From Coemansia sp. RSA 1804 (lineage: Eukaryota > Kickxellomycota > Kickxellomycetes > Kickxellales > Kickxellaceae), in the NCBI GenBank assembly GCA_027578815.1, contig JANBTH010000556.1, positions 1 to 14,868 of the forward strand: a stretch of DNA of 14,868 bases. Reading direction: 5' to 3'. The translations under genes were made by a program, and so were the position numbers. Of this stretch, positions 1-7,088 are shown one piece after another. Numbering within the stretch: position 1 is the first letter of the stretch; each line of letters starts with the position of its first letter. The notes beneath the pieces were generated by a model that did no database searches, was not told the origin of the DNA, and was given only the letters and a program-made list of their open reading frames with translations.

Positions 1-115
1 TAATTTTGGGCAAACGAGGGAGGCTTTGCTTGGGCTGTTCGTTCTGTAGAATAAAGACGCATAAAGCAGTTCATTCTCGCTGCTGTCTCTCCCTTTTCGT
101 CTCTGTTGGTATTAG

Positions 116-170
116 CCTGTTTGTTTGTTTGTTGGTTGGTTTGTTGTTTTGTCGGTTGTTGTTTTGTCGG
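116..170. repeat. TTTG/TTGG low-complexity run with a 15-bp tandem duplication
   Basis: A run of TTTG and TTGG units (about 116-140) is followed by two perfect copies of a 15-bp unit, TTGTTGTTTTGTCGG, at 141-155 and 156-170. The strong T/G strand bias resembles slippage-prone promoter or untranslated sequence in fungi. It accounts for the long open frames on both strands here, which are artefacts of the repeat. Confidence 0.8.
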
Positions 171-605
171 TTGCTGGCCGAGACTCAATTGACCACCGCC
201 ACATGGGGTTCCATTTGGCCTTTCTCGTTTTTTTATTTCTTGTGCTTATGCTTGTGCTTAGTGTGGTCGTTTGGGCTGGATGAATGGAATGGTGTTGTTT
301 CAATGTCTTTCTTCTTTTTCTCTTGTAGTATATTGCGTGCCAGCCGTTGGGCAAAATCAGTAATAAATCATGATAGCTTGTTTGGTCTGTCAGTTGTTGC
401 TGATTCAGCGACAACATTGGAAAAGGAGGCTTAGCAGCCGTGGATGAAGAAATAAAGCATAAAAGTGACATCCGCTTTCATCAAGCATGATCCAAACGAT
501 GTGACAGCACAGCGCAGCACAACCAGCCAAGCCAGCTAATTGCCTGGCTGTAGACTAAGAATGAATGAATGTCTGCAAGTGAGCGGCATTTATTTTTTGC
601 GCTGA

Positions 606-632
606 GCAATTGTGCCTGCATTGCACAATTGC
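606..632. other. 10-bp perfect inverted repeat with 7-nt loop
   Basis: The arms GCAATTGTGC (606-615) and GCACAATTGC (623-632) are perfect complements around the 7-nt loop CTGCATT. A weaker hairpin, AGCCAG/CTGGCT, lies about 70 nt to the left (530-535 with 544-549). No gene is nearby. The pair could belong to a structured transcript or be a dyad protein-binding site. There is no terminal T tract and no known RNA signature. Confidence 0.55.
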
Positions 633-1233
633 CTCTATGTGGACTTTCTTTTATAACGTCAATTATCGTTGGCTCTGCATCTGCTCATTCTGTTTATATA
701 TCTGGCCGCTCTTCGTGACAAAACACTAGAAGAGAAAGGAGGGAAAATCACAATGCGTACTCATAACAGAAGGTTGAGCAGCGCTTTCATGCATGGAATG
801 CAAGTGAAGAAAGCAAATAGATGGACAAGTCTGTGCTGCAAGATCATGGAGTGGATCCGCAATAAAACAAAGCAAGCGTACAATTGAAGAGTGTGCTGCA
901 ATCGGCCATTCCTTTGTCTAATCGCAAACACCTTTGGTTTTAGCTAGGCTGCACGAATCTCATGAATCTCTTTCTTATCTCTTCAATGTTGCCAAACATT
1001 GGACGATGCAAAGTGTGTACGGCTCATTGTGGGCGTTCTATTATCTACGTCCAATCTCAAAATAGCCATATCCTTGTTCTAGTAGCGCTACAGCCAGCCT
1101 CCGCGGCTGAAAGGGGGAGGGAGAGCCTGCCATTCCTGCAAAAAAAAAAAAAAAGTGAAAACTTGAGAAGACGACCATTGTAGAGACAAGTACAGTTACG
1201 GTCTTTTTTTTGTCTCCCTAGCCAAAGGAAACA

Positions 1234-1310
1234 GTCCAAAGATTAGGTCCGTGCCAGCACAGTAGACCAACAAGGACCTGTGGTTACTACGGCCGTCTAA
1301 TCTGTCGGAC
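1234..1310. other. Nested inverted repeat downstream of the acyl-CoA dehydrogenase gene
   Basis: Three stacked pairings share one centre: GTCC (1234-1237) with GGAC (1307-1310); AGATTAG (1240-1246) with CTAATCT (1297-1303); and GTCC (1247-1250) with GGAC (1274-1277). The outer two are separated by a 2x3 internal loop. The right inner side carries the palindrome ACGGCCGT (1289-1296). It starts about 35 nt beyond the AATAAA of the neighbouring minus-strand gene, so it may lie in downstream 3' flanking sequence. No RNA family is recognised; tRNA geometry does not fit. Confidence 0.45.
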
Positions 1311-1344
1311 ATGCCATCCCCGTTTCTTGTGTTACTTATTCCAC

Positions 1345-1350
1345 TTTATT
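1345..1350 (-). terminator. Poly(A) signal AATAAA of the acyl-CoA dehydrogenase gene
   Basis: The minus strand reads AATAAA here, 93 nt after the stop codon of the acyl-CoA dehydrogenase gene. This is a normal distance for a fungal 3' untranslated region. Confidence 0.6.
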
Positions 1351-1442
1351 TTCTTTCCAAGATGTCCAGCAGATGTGGATTATCCCACAAAGCATTGGGC
1401 GCACAAGCTAAGAGAAAAAAGCAGACTATGTCATGATCTGAT

Positions 1443-2699
1443 CTAGAGCTTGCTCTTGGCAGCCAAGCGGGCGGCCTTGCGCGCGTTCTGGTGGCGGATC
1501 TCCAGCTGGGCGATCTGGCGGGAATGGACCTCGTCGGGACCGTCAGCAATGCGGAGGGTGCGCATGCCAGCCCAGAACTCGGCCAGCGGAGTGTCCTGGC
1601 CAACGCCAGCAGCACCGTACATCTGGATCGCACGGTCCAGAATAGCCAGCACCACGGTAGGCACAACCACTTTGGCCATAGCAATCTCCTTAAGCGCGTT
1701 CTTGGCGCCCACCTTGTCAATCATGTCGGCGGCGCGCAGCACAAGCATGCGTGCGGACTCTAGATCCATACGCGATTTGGCAATGTAGTCGAGCACAACG
1801 CCGTGCTCGGCGATGGCGCGACCGAAGGTATGGCGGCTCTGTACGCGCTCGACCATCAGCTCCACGGCGCGCTCGGCCATTCCAAGCGACCGCATGCAGT
1901 GGTGGATCCGCCCGGGTCCCAGACGGCCCTGGATGACCTCGAAACCGCGACCCTCGCCCAGCACCAGGTTCTCGGCCGGCACCCACACATTGTCAAACAC
2001 CACCTCGCAATGGCCGTGCGGCGCATCGTCGTATCCGAACACAGTCAACGGCCGCACAACGGTCACGCCGGGCGCATCCGCCGGCACAACAACGATTGAC
2101 TGCTGCTGGTGCTTCTTGGCCGTCGTATCTGTCTTGCCCATCGTTATGAACACCGCGCATTTGGGATGTCCGGCACCAGAGATCCACCACTTGCGTCCGC
2201 TGACCTTGTATCCGCCACCGCTGCGCTCGATGCGCGTGCATATGTTGGTGGCATCCGACGACGCGACCGCCGGCTCCGTCATCGCAAATGCTGACCGGAT
2301 CTCGCCGTTCAGCAGCGGACGGAGCCACTTGTCCTTCTGCTCGCGGGTTCCGTACTTTGCCAGCACCTCCATGTTGCCGGTGTCCGGTGCGCTGCAGTTG
2401 CATGCCTCGGGCGCTATCATGTGCGACCGCCCCATGATCTCGCACAGTATCGCGTACTCGTAGTTGGTCAGACCTGCGCCCTCGGGGTACTCCTTGGGCA
2501 GAAACAGGTTCCATAGTCCCAGCTCCCGTGCGCGCGCCTTCAGCTTCTCCATCACCGGCGGAACCGTCTTCCACCGCTGTGCGCCTGTGCCCAACGCCTC
2601 GCGGTACTCCTTCTCTGCGGGGATGCACTCGTTCTCCACAAAGTCTGCCAGCACTCGCTTGAGCTCCTCAACGCGCGGCGATAGCTGTACAACCGACAT
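1443..2699 (-). CDS. Peroxisomal acyl-CoA dehydrogenase, ACAD10/11-like
   Basis: A 418-residue flavoprotein expected to catalyse the FAD-dependent alpha,beta-dehydrogenation of acyl-CoA, the first step of fatty-acid beta-oxidation. Seen: the family motif AFAMTEP (137-143), GRKWWISGAG (168-177) where the FAD-binding beta domain lies, RHTFGRAI (289-296), and RIADGPDEVH (383-392), the C-terminal signature of the ACAD10/11 branch. Asp386 sits where short- and medium-chain enzymes carry the catalytic Glu. The protein ends in Ser-Lys-Leu, a canonical type 1 peroxisomal targeting signal, and the N-terminus shows no mitochondrial presequence. The ATG at 2699 has A at -3, and the protein from there has the normal family length. 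The frame stays open further upstream, but that part translates T-rich, untranslated-looking sequence into a hydrophobic string with no family likeness. No introns are needed. Substrate chain length cannot be read from the sequence. Confidence 0.93.
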   Translation of the reverse strand: MSVVQLSPRVEELKRVLADFVENECIPAEKEYREALGTGAQRWKTVPPVMEKLKARARELGLWNLFLPKEYPEGAGLTNYEYAILCEIMGRSHMIAPEACNCSAPDTGNMEVLAKYGTREQKDKWLRPLLNGEIRSAFAMTEPAVASSDATNICTRIERSGGGYKVSGRKWWISGAGHPKCAVFITMGKTDTTAKKHQQQSIVVVPADAPGVTVVRPLTVFGYDDAPHGHCEVVFDNVWVPAENLVLGEGRGFEVIQGRLGPGRIHHCMRSLGMAERAVELMVERVQSRHTFGRAIAEHGVVLDYIAKSRMDLESARMLVLRAADMIDKVGAKNALKEIAMAKVVVPTVVLAILDRAIQMYGAAGVGQDTPLAEFWAGMRTLRIADGPDEVHSRQIAQLEIRHQNARKAARLAAKSKL

Positions 2700-3248
2700 G
2701 GTCTTTATGTGTCTCTCTTGCTGTTCCCGTTCAAGCCGATATAGAAAAAGTATGTGTATGTAATGAACGAGTAATAGTAATAATAGTGAAAACTGATAAG
2801 AAGAGGAAAGAACCAGAGTGAGAAAATGGAAGAGAAGCTTTGGCTGGTTTGTCCTCCCACCTCTTCCTCCTTTATCTGCTTCATACATCTCTTGCAAGAG
2901 TAGTGGCCCAGAACATCCATTCTCGGCTGCTTGCTACCCGCCGAGCATGAAGAGAAAAGAGGCCTTGGTGAACGAGAGAAAGAGCGCGGAATATCGATGC
3001 CGAAGAAAATAAAATATGCGTATCTAATAGAAAAAGCACATGCCGACTGGCGCGGTTTAATACATCTACTATACCACGTGTCCGCCTATCTTTTTCATTT
3101 GTTCATTCCACCACCGTTTTAACTGTATGGTTCGATCCCGGAGACAACGCCGGTGCCGCGAATCTTCCGTAAAGTTCCCCTTCTCCGCTACCTCAACAGA
3201 TGGGACCACAACGGCCAGTGAGAAAGATAATTGAAGAGAATATCATCA

Positions 3249-3268
3249 CTAGCTAGCTAGCTAGCTAG
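3249..3268. repeat. (CTAG)5 palindromic microsatellite
   Basis: Five uninterrupted CTAG units. Each unit is its own reverse complement, so the whole 20 bp is a perfect palindrome able to form a hairpin or cruciform. It is followed by TTTGG repeats up to about 3293. Confidence 0.85.
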
Positions 3269-3373
3269 TTGGTTAACTTGGTTTGGTTTGGTTGTGTGAA
3301 ACAAATGAATTGTGGACAAAAAGAGAGAGCAGAGAACAACAACAATAAAAGCCAGTCCGCAATGCGCCTGATG

Positions 3374-3383
3374 TTTATTTATT
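3374..3383 (-). terminator. Overlapping AATAAA poly(A) signals of the eS1 gene
   Basis: The minus strand reads AATAAATAAA, two overlapping canonical hexamers, beginning one base after the stop codon. If used, the 3' untranslated region would be very short (a few tens of nt), as is common in highly expressed ribosomal protein genes. Confidence 0.6.
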
Positions 3384-3384
3384 T

Positions 3385-4986
3385 TTAGACCTCGGCCTGG
3401 ATCTCGGGCTCCTTAAAGTCAGACTTGACCTTGCTGCCAGTGTCCTCAATGGACCCGTGGCTCTCAAGAAGCTTCTGGGTGTCGATCTTGGGGAACTTGA
3501 CGACCTTGCACTTCCTGATGTACACGTTCTGGAGCGGGTAGATGCTCTGGCACGCCTTCTCGATCTCGCGGCCAATCGACTCTGGGATGAACTTCTGCAT
3601 CAGCTCCTTCATCGAGCTCGACGAGGCCTCCCTGGTCATGATCTCGTACATCTTCTTACGGATGTCGCGGATCTGGGCGGTCTGCGCATAGGTGGTCTTC
3701 TTGACCTGGTTTGCACGGCGCTTGGTGAACGCAATCGCAAACAGACGCAGAACGTAGCCGTCGGTGGTCTTGACGTCAACGGTGGCCTCGATCAGCGACT
3801 GCCACTTCTTGACCAGCGAGCGAAGCTTGTCAGTCGTGATGCTCATGCTGTGGAAGCTGGTCAGGCAGTTGCGCCCAACAACCTCGTTGACCTGGAGCTT
3901 GAACTTGCGGTAAGCCTGCTCCTCGTCCTTGTTCAGGTCGCCAAGCGATGCCTCCACAACGCGGCCCTTCAGGTAGTCCACGGCATTCCTGGTACCCTGG
4001 CTGCGGTTGACAAGGGTCTTGCCAACAACGCGGGTCTCGAACACGGCCGGGGCGCGGATATCGTACCACTCCTTACGGCTGAACGGGTCGACGCTACACT
4101 TTTTAAATTCGGTTCATCACCATGCATACCACGCAAAAGTTGGAATTGCAAATGTGCAACGTTATGCGCAAACAATTAGCAAGCAGTCAAGAGAAAAACA
4201 AATAGCAGGCACCTATTACAAATTCGTTGATGGTTGTAATTCGTTTCACTCTGCTCTGCTTAGCAGTCAGACTATCAACGTTGGCAGAGGCGTCACCACA
4301 AAAATAATGCGACAAGAACCAAGAGAACACCGTGGGTTATGCACAGAGGAGATAGCATGGCTGAAAGTGTTTGGAAGTTAAAGAGCTGCTGGAAATCCGA
4401 CTTTCGTTGAAAAGCAAGGCTCTCGAATCTGAATCTGATTGGGTGTGTTTCTTCGTCTGCTTATTCAACTGAATTCAATCAGAGCAAGAACCAACGTTCC
4501 CAGACTCTTTAGCCATACGCAAGGATTTCATTCCCGGCTTTTCAGGCGTAAAGAAGACTTTCGCCTCAGTGCAATTCTCCACTGCTTTCGAGCGGTGAGA
4601 ATAAACTCCTCACCATCGCCGCTGCAATTCTGAATTCAATTTGACCGAATTCCAACATGTTCCCCCTAGCTAATCCCTCTGTGCTGTTGCTGCTGTTTTG
4701 TCGCTTATTCAGATGGATACGTCCTACGTCTACTCAGCTGCGTAAATATTGAACTTACATCTTCTTCTTAAGACCCTTCTTTCCCTTGGACAGACGCCTA
4801 CAGTGTTAAAAATGTGCAACAGCAATGGATGCGCAATAATAGATTCGTACAAAATGTGCTTTAGTTTCATGGATTTGCCAGTAGTGAGCATCTCTCAGAT
4901 CTCCCCGTATGATGGGCTCCGTTTTGAATGGATTCGACGTCTCTGTAGCCGCTGATGGATGCGTACTTATTCTTGCCAATGGCCAT
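3385..4986 (-). CDS. RPS1: 40S ribosomal protein eS1 (S3A), three exons
   Basis: A component of the small ribosomal subunit. Exons on the minus strand: exon 1 4986-4967 (20 nt), exon 2 4797-4759 (39 nt), exon 3 4093-3385 (709 nt), joining to 768 nt and 255 residues, the length of yeast Rps1. The N-terminus is MAIGKNK from exon 1, then RLSKGKKGLKKK from exon 2, then VDPFSRKEWYDI from exon 3, the expected eS1 start. Donors are GTACGC and GTAAGT; acceptors are CTGTAG and GTGTAG. Both introns interrupt a codon after its second base (Lys7 and Ile20). Exon 3 carries the familiar GKTLVNRSQGT, FKLQVNEVVGRNCLTSFHSM and FTKRRANQVKKT blocks. A single-exon prediction would miss the first 20 residues. The start ATG has A at -3. 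Exon boundaries rest on splice consensus and family similarity, not transcript data. Confidence 0.96.
4094..4758 (-). other. eS1 intron 2 (665 nt)
   Basis: Donor GTAAGT (4758-4753), acceptor GTGTAG ending at 4094. It is long for a fungal intron. Ribosomal protein introns can host snoRNAs, so I looked for box C (RTGATGA) followed by box D (CTGA) on the coding strand. The only good box C (4114-4120) lies too near the acceptor for a box D to follow within the intron. An 11-bp direct repeat CTGAATTCAAT occurs around 4469-4479 and 4630-4640. A two-block motif shared with intron 1 is at 4150-4171. Confidence 0.9.
4150..4171 (-). repeat. Two-block motif in eS1 intron 2, shared with intron 1
   Basis: On the plus strand, AAATGTGCAAC (4150-4160) is followed 3 nt later by ATGCGCAA (4164-4171). 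The same two blocks in the same order and orientation occur in intron 1 (4810-4836) with an 8-nt gap. Confidence 0.7.
4798..4966 (-). other. eS1 intron 1 (169 nt)
   Basis: Donor GTACGC (4966-4961), acceptor CTGTAG ending at 4798. A plausible branch point TTTTTAACAC lies directly before the acceptor. No snoRNA signature is seen on either strand. Confidence 0.9.
4810..4836 (-). repeat. Two-block motif in eS1 intron 1, shared with intron 2
   Basis: On the plus strand, AAATGTGCAAC (4810-4820) is followed 8 nt later by ATGCGCAA (4829-4836). It ends 12 nt from the acceptor. The intron 2 copy lies 56 nt from its acceptor, so the motif is not simply part of the splice site. Confidence 0.7.
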
Positions 4987-6337
4987 TTTGATGGATTAAA
5001 TGTTGAAAAAAGAATGAATTTTTCAAGCAAGCGTGTAAAAGGAAGAAATCAAAAGCAAATTCCACGGGCCTCACCAGCCAATATTGATGTTTTTGGGCAA
5101 AAGATGGATGCTGCCGATTTTTTAGCTTGCTTTTTTGGCTGACACTTTGATCCGATCCAACTCGACAATTTCGCCTGTTGTTCTGATCAGATAGGCTGGA
5201 TCAGAGAAACGTGATTGTGATTAAATCTCATTTGCTGTTTTTTCTGCACAAGCCGAAACAGCGCCTTTTTTGCCTTTGTCTGATTCGCTGGCGTCGGGCG
5301 GTATAAGCAGGAAGACTTCTTCTCCGCACACTAAACACTGCAGAAAAGGAACAGCATGTTGGCACAATAGGCGGACCGATCTCTTTTTTTACATTCCACT
5401 CTTGCAGCTTTAGCCCGAAAAACGAGTGTTTGGACTGAGAGACGGATATGGCCCGCTTTCGTTGCTTTGCTGGGAAGGACAATTGAGTGAGAAATGGAAA
5501 TCCCCTGCATCCAAGCGTAGATATAAAATAAAAATTAGGCACAAGCATGCTGTCTTTTCTTTCTCTCTCCTCACTCGCTCATGTTTTTTTGCTCGGTCCC
5601 TGTGTGCGTCTTTTTTTATTTTATTTGACTATAAGAAGAAGACTTTCTGCGTTGACCGCAGAACCGTTTTTCTGCTACGACCTGTACTTTCCTCCCTTCT
5701 AGTAAGTATCCACAACATCTTTTTGCGAGAATTGGCGCTAAAGGAAACCCCCCTCCCTCAAATCTATCTGGAAGTTCGCTGGCTTTGCACACCACAAAGC
5801 AATGCTCAAATCTAAGCAGACCGCCAAGACGTTCCCGAAACAGAAATAGAATGAAATGGCAGGTAAAGGACAAAGAACACCATTCCTTTAGGCACATCCA
5901 GAAAAGCAAGGGTCACATTTCCTCCAAAGATCATTTACCTTCCTGCTGTAAAGGAAGCGGTACCTGTTTCTACCAGCAACAGTCGCCAGATGGCAAAATA
6001 CGAATTTTTGGAAAAATGTTGGTTCAGAACTTTAAAGCCCACGTCTGCTCTACGCTTCTACAGAGGCCCAAAGGACTAAACCAACCCCCCACCACAAAGG
6101 ATGCACGGTTGGCTTGGGGGAGGTCTGCAGCTCTCTTTATGGCCTTTATAGGAAACCGGTTTTCTTTCTGAAAAACATTTTCCTGCATTTTTGCTTGGCA
6201 AATGTGTGGTCGCCCACATGCTGTTCCTGGCGATGCTCGTTTATGAGCTGCCAAAGTTAAGCGCGCTGCCATTTTCAGTACTCGCTCATGTCAGTAAATC
6301 CCTTTGCCATCCAGCTTGCAAAACAAAAATAGCATCA

Positions 6338-6390
6338 TTTTTTCTTCCTTTCTTTTCTCTCTTTTTCTTCTTTCCTTTTTTCTCTTCCCT
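6338..6390 (+). repeat. 53-nt uninterrupted pyrimidine tract
   Basis: Every base from 6338 to 6390 is C or T, followed directly by GCAG. Further T/C-rich stretches continue to about 6600. Such tracts are common in fungal promoters and 5' untranslated regions. This one also reads as an ideal polypyrimidine tract before a 3' splice site. Confidence 0.85.
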
Positions 6391-6922
6391 GCAGTCTTGC
6401 TCTCTATCTGTTCTTGTCCGTCTGCTTCTTTCCTTGCCTCATAAATAAAAGCAAACCTTGTTTCTTGAGGTTTATTTGGTACCCAGATCCCTTTCTTTTT
6501 TCATTTTTTCTCTCCTCACATATCCGCCAATTGTCGTTATTCAACTTTTTTTTCGCTTTGTTTACCTTATTCCCTTTCTTATTGTTCTCACTTATTCTCC
6601 ATACATTCAAAAAGGACCCTGAGCTGGTTCTTATTCTCGCCATACATATATACATCCCTCTCTTTCATACTCTGCCATCCGCACTGCACATACATTGAAT
6701 AACAAAAACAAAGCAGATCCTGCAGCTCGAATTTTTCCTACTGCTAATTATCCCATCGCTTCTGAAAGGACACCAAACGCCCTTCCTCCGCCTGTAGCCG
6801 CCTGTCCGCCACCATTATACCGTGCCCTGGATAAATAGCCTAATCCCTTGACTCTTCCGTTCTGCCCACCGTTCCTGCCAGGATAACCCACCAACCCTCT
6901 CATATTCTTATTGCTCTGGAAG

Positions 6923-6928
6923 CACGTG
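6923..6928 (+). promoter_or_regulatory. CACGTG element in the SHO1 promoter
   Basis: A perfect CACGTG palindrome 5 nt upstream of the TATA box. Such elements are bound by fungal bHLH factors; which factor, if any, binds here is unknown. Confidence 0.4.
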
Positions 6929-6933
6929 TACAG

Positions 6934-6942
6934 TATAAAAAG
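6934..6942 (+). promoter_or_regulatory. TATA box of SHO1
   Basis: TATAAAAAG lies 147 nt upstream of the SHO1 ATG. Transcription would start about 30 nt downstream, giving a 5' untranslated region of roughly 110-120 nt. No ATG lies between the TATA box and the start codon, so there is no upstream ORF on this transcript. Confidence 0.6.
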
Positions 6943-7088
6943 ACACTCGTCTCTCTTAAAAAAAAGCTCTTCTCCGCTCGTCCGCTCGCTCGTCTTTTTT
7001 GCGCTGTTTACTGCACCCCCTTAATCTTCCTTTGACTCTGCGGCTTTAGTAACCATCATAAGTCTTATACAACCGCGCTTCAAGAACA

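Larger units (their letters stand above)
1..1442. other. Left intergenic region without a recognisable gene
   Basis: No convincing coding region is visible. The open frames here are low-complexity or poor in protein-like sequence and match no family I recognise. The stretch holds TTTG/TTGG-rich repeats (about 116-175), two short hairpins (530-549 and 606-632), a run of 15 A (1140-1154) and a nested inverted repeat (1234-1310). The right end (about 1345-1442) is the 3' untranslated region of the minus-strand acyl-CoA dehydrogenase gene. The rest could be promoter for a gene beyond the left edge or hold an unrecognised non-coding RNA; the sequence does not decide. Confidence 0.6.
2700..3384. 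other. Intergenic: 3' end of eS1 gene and promoter of acyl-CoA dehydrogenase gene
   Basis: 685 bp between two tandem minus-strand genes. The right end holds the eS1 poly(A) signals. The middle holds a (CTAG)5 repeat and TTTGG repeats; a CACGTG palindrome at 3075-3080 is a possible bHLH site, 376 nt from the acyl-CoA dehydrogenase start. The 200 nt before the start are rich in T/C on the coding strand. No clear TATA box is seen. A 71-codon minus-strand open frame (2705-2920, ATG start) ends 5 nt before the main ATG and would be an upstream ORF if transcription begins above it. Confidence 0.55.
4987..7088. other. 2.1 kb divergent intergenic region between eS1 and SHO1
   Basis: No gene recognised. 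Open frames of up to about 130 codons occur, but their translations are compositionally biased and match nothing. The left part should hold the eS1 promoter, which has no clear TATA box. The right part holds the SHO1 promoter, with long pyrimidine tracts, a CACGTG and a TATA box. A strong donor-like GTAAGTAT (5702-5709) and a strong acceptor at the end of the 53-nt pyrimidine tract (6394) might bound a 5'-untranslated intron of SHO1, but this is unproven. A small inverted repeat, CCAACC (6081-6086) with GGTTGG (6107-6112), is also present. Confidence 0.55.

Noticed and set aside
6..471. Long open frames on both strands at the left edge
   Set aside because: They are translations of TTTG/TTGG repeats and T-rich sequence (Cys/Leu/Phe runs on one strand, Lys/Thr/Gln on the other), with no family likeness.
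1140..1154. A15 run as the tail of a retroposed gene copy
   Set aside because: No gene-like sequence precedes it on the plus strand and there are no target-site duplications that I can see.
2700..2897. In-frame N-terminal extension of the acyl-CoA dehydrogenase with a hydrophobic stretch
   Set aside because: The extension reads T/C-rich leader sequence, does not resemble the family, and the ATG at 2699 gives a normal-length enzyme with a good start context.
3127..3141. tRNA box B-like sequence GGTTCGATCCCGG
   Set aside because: The flanking five bases on each side do not pair into a T stem, and no box A or acceptor stem is found at the right distance on either side.
4094..4966. Intron-encoded box C/D snoRNA in the eS1 gene
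   Set aside because: No pair of box C and box D with correct order and spacing was found; the one good box C (4114-4120) is too close to the acceptor. H/ACA types cannot be excluded by eye.
5302..5360. TATAAG element followed by a short ATG frame in the eS1-SHO1 spacer
   Set aside because: The frame from the next ATG ends after four codons and nothing gene-like follows.
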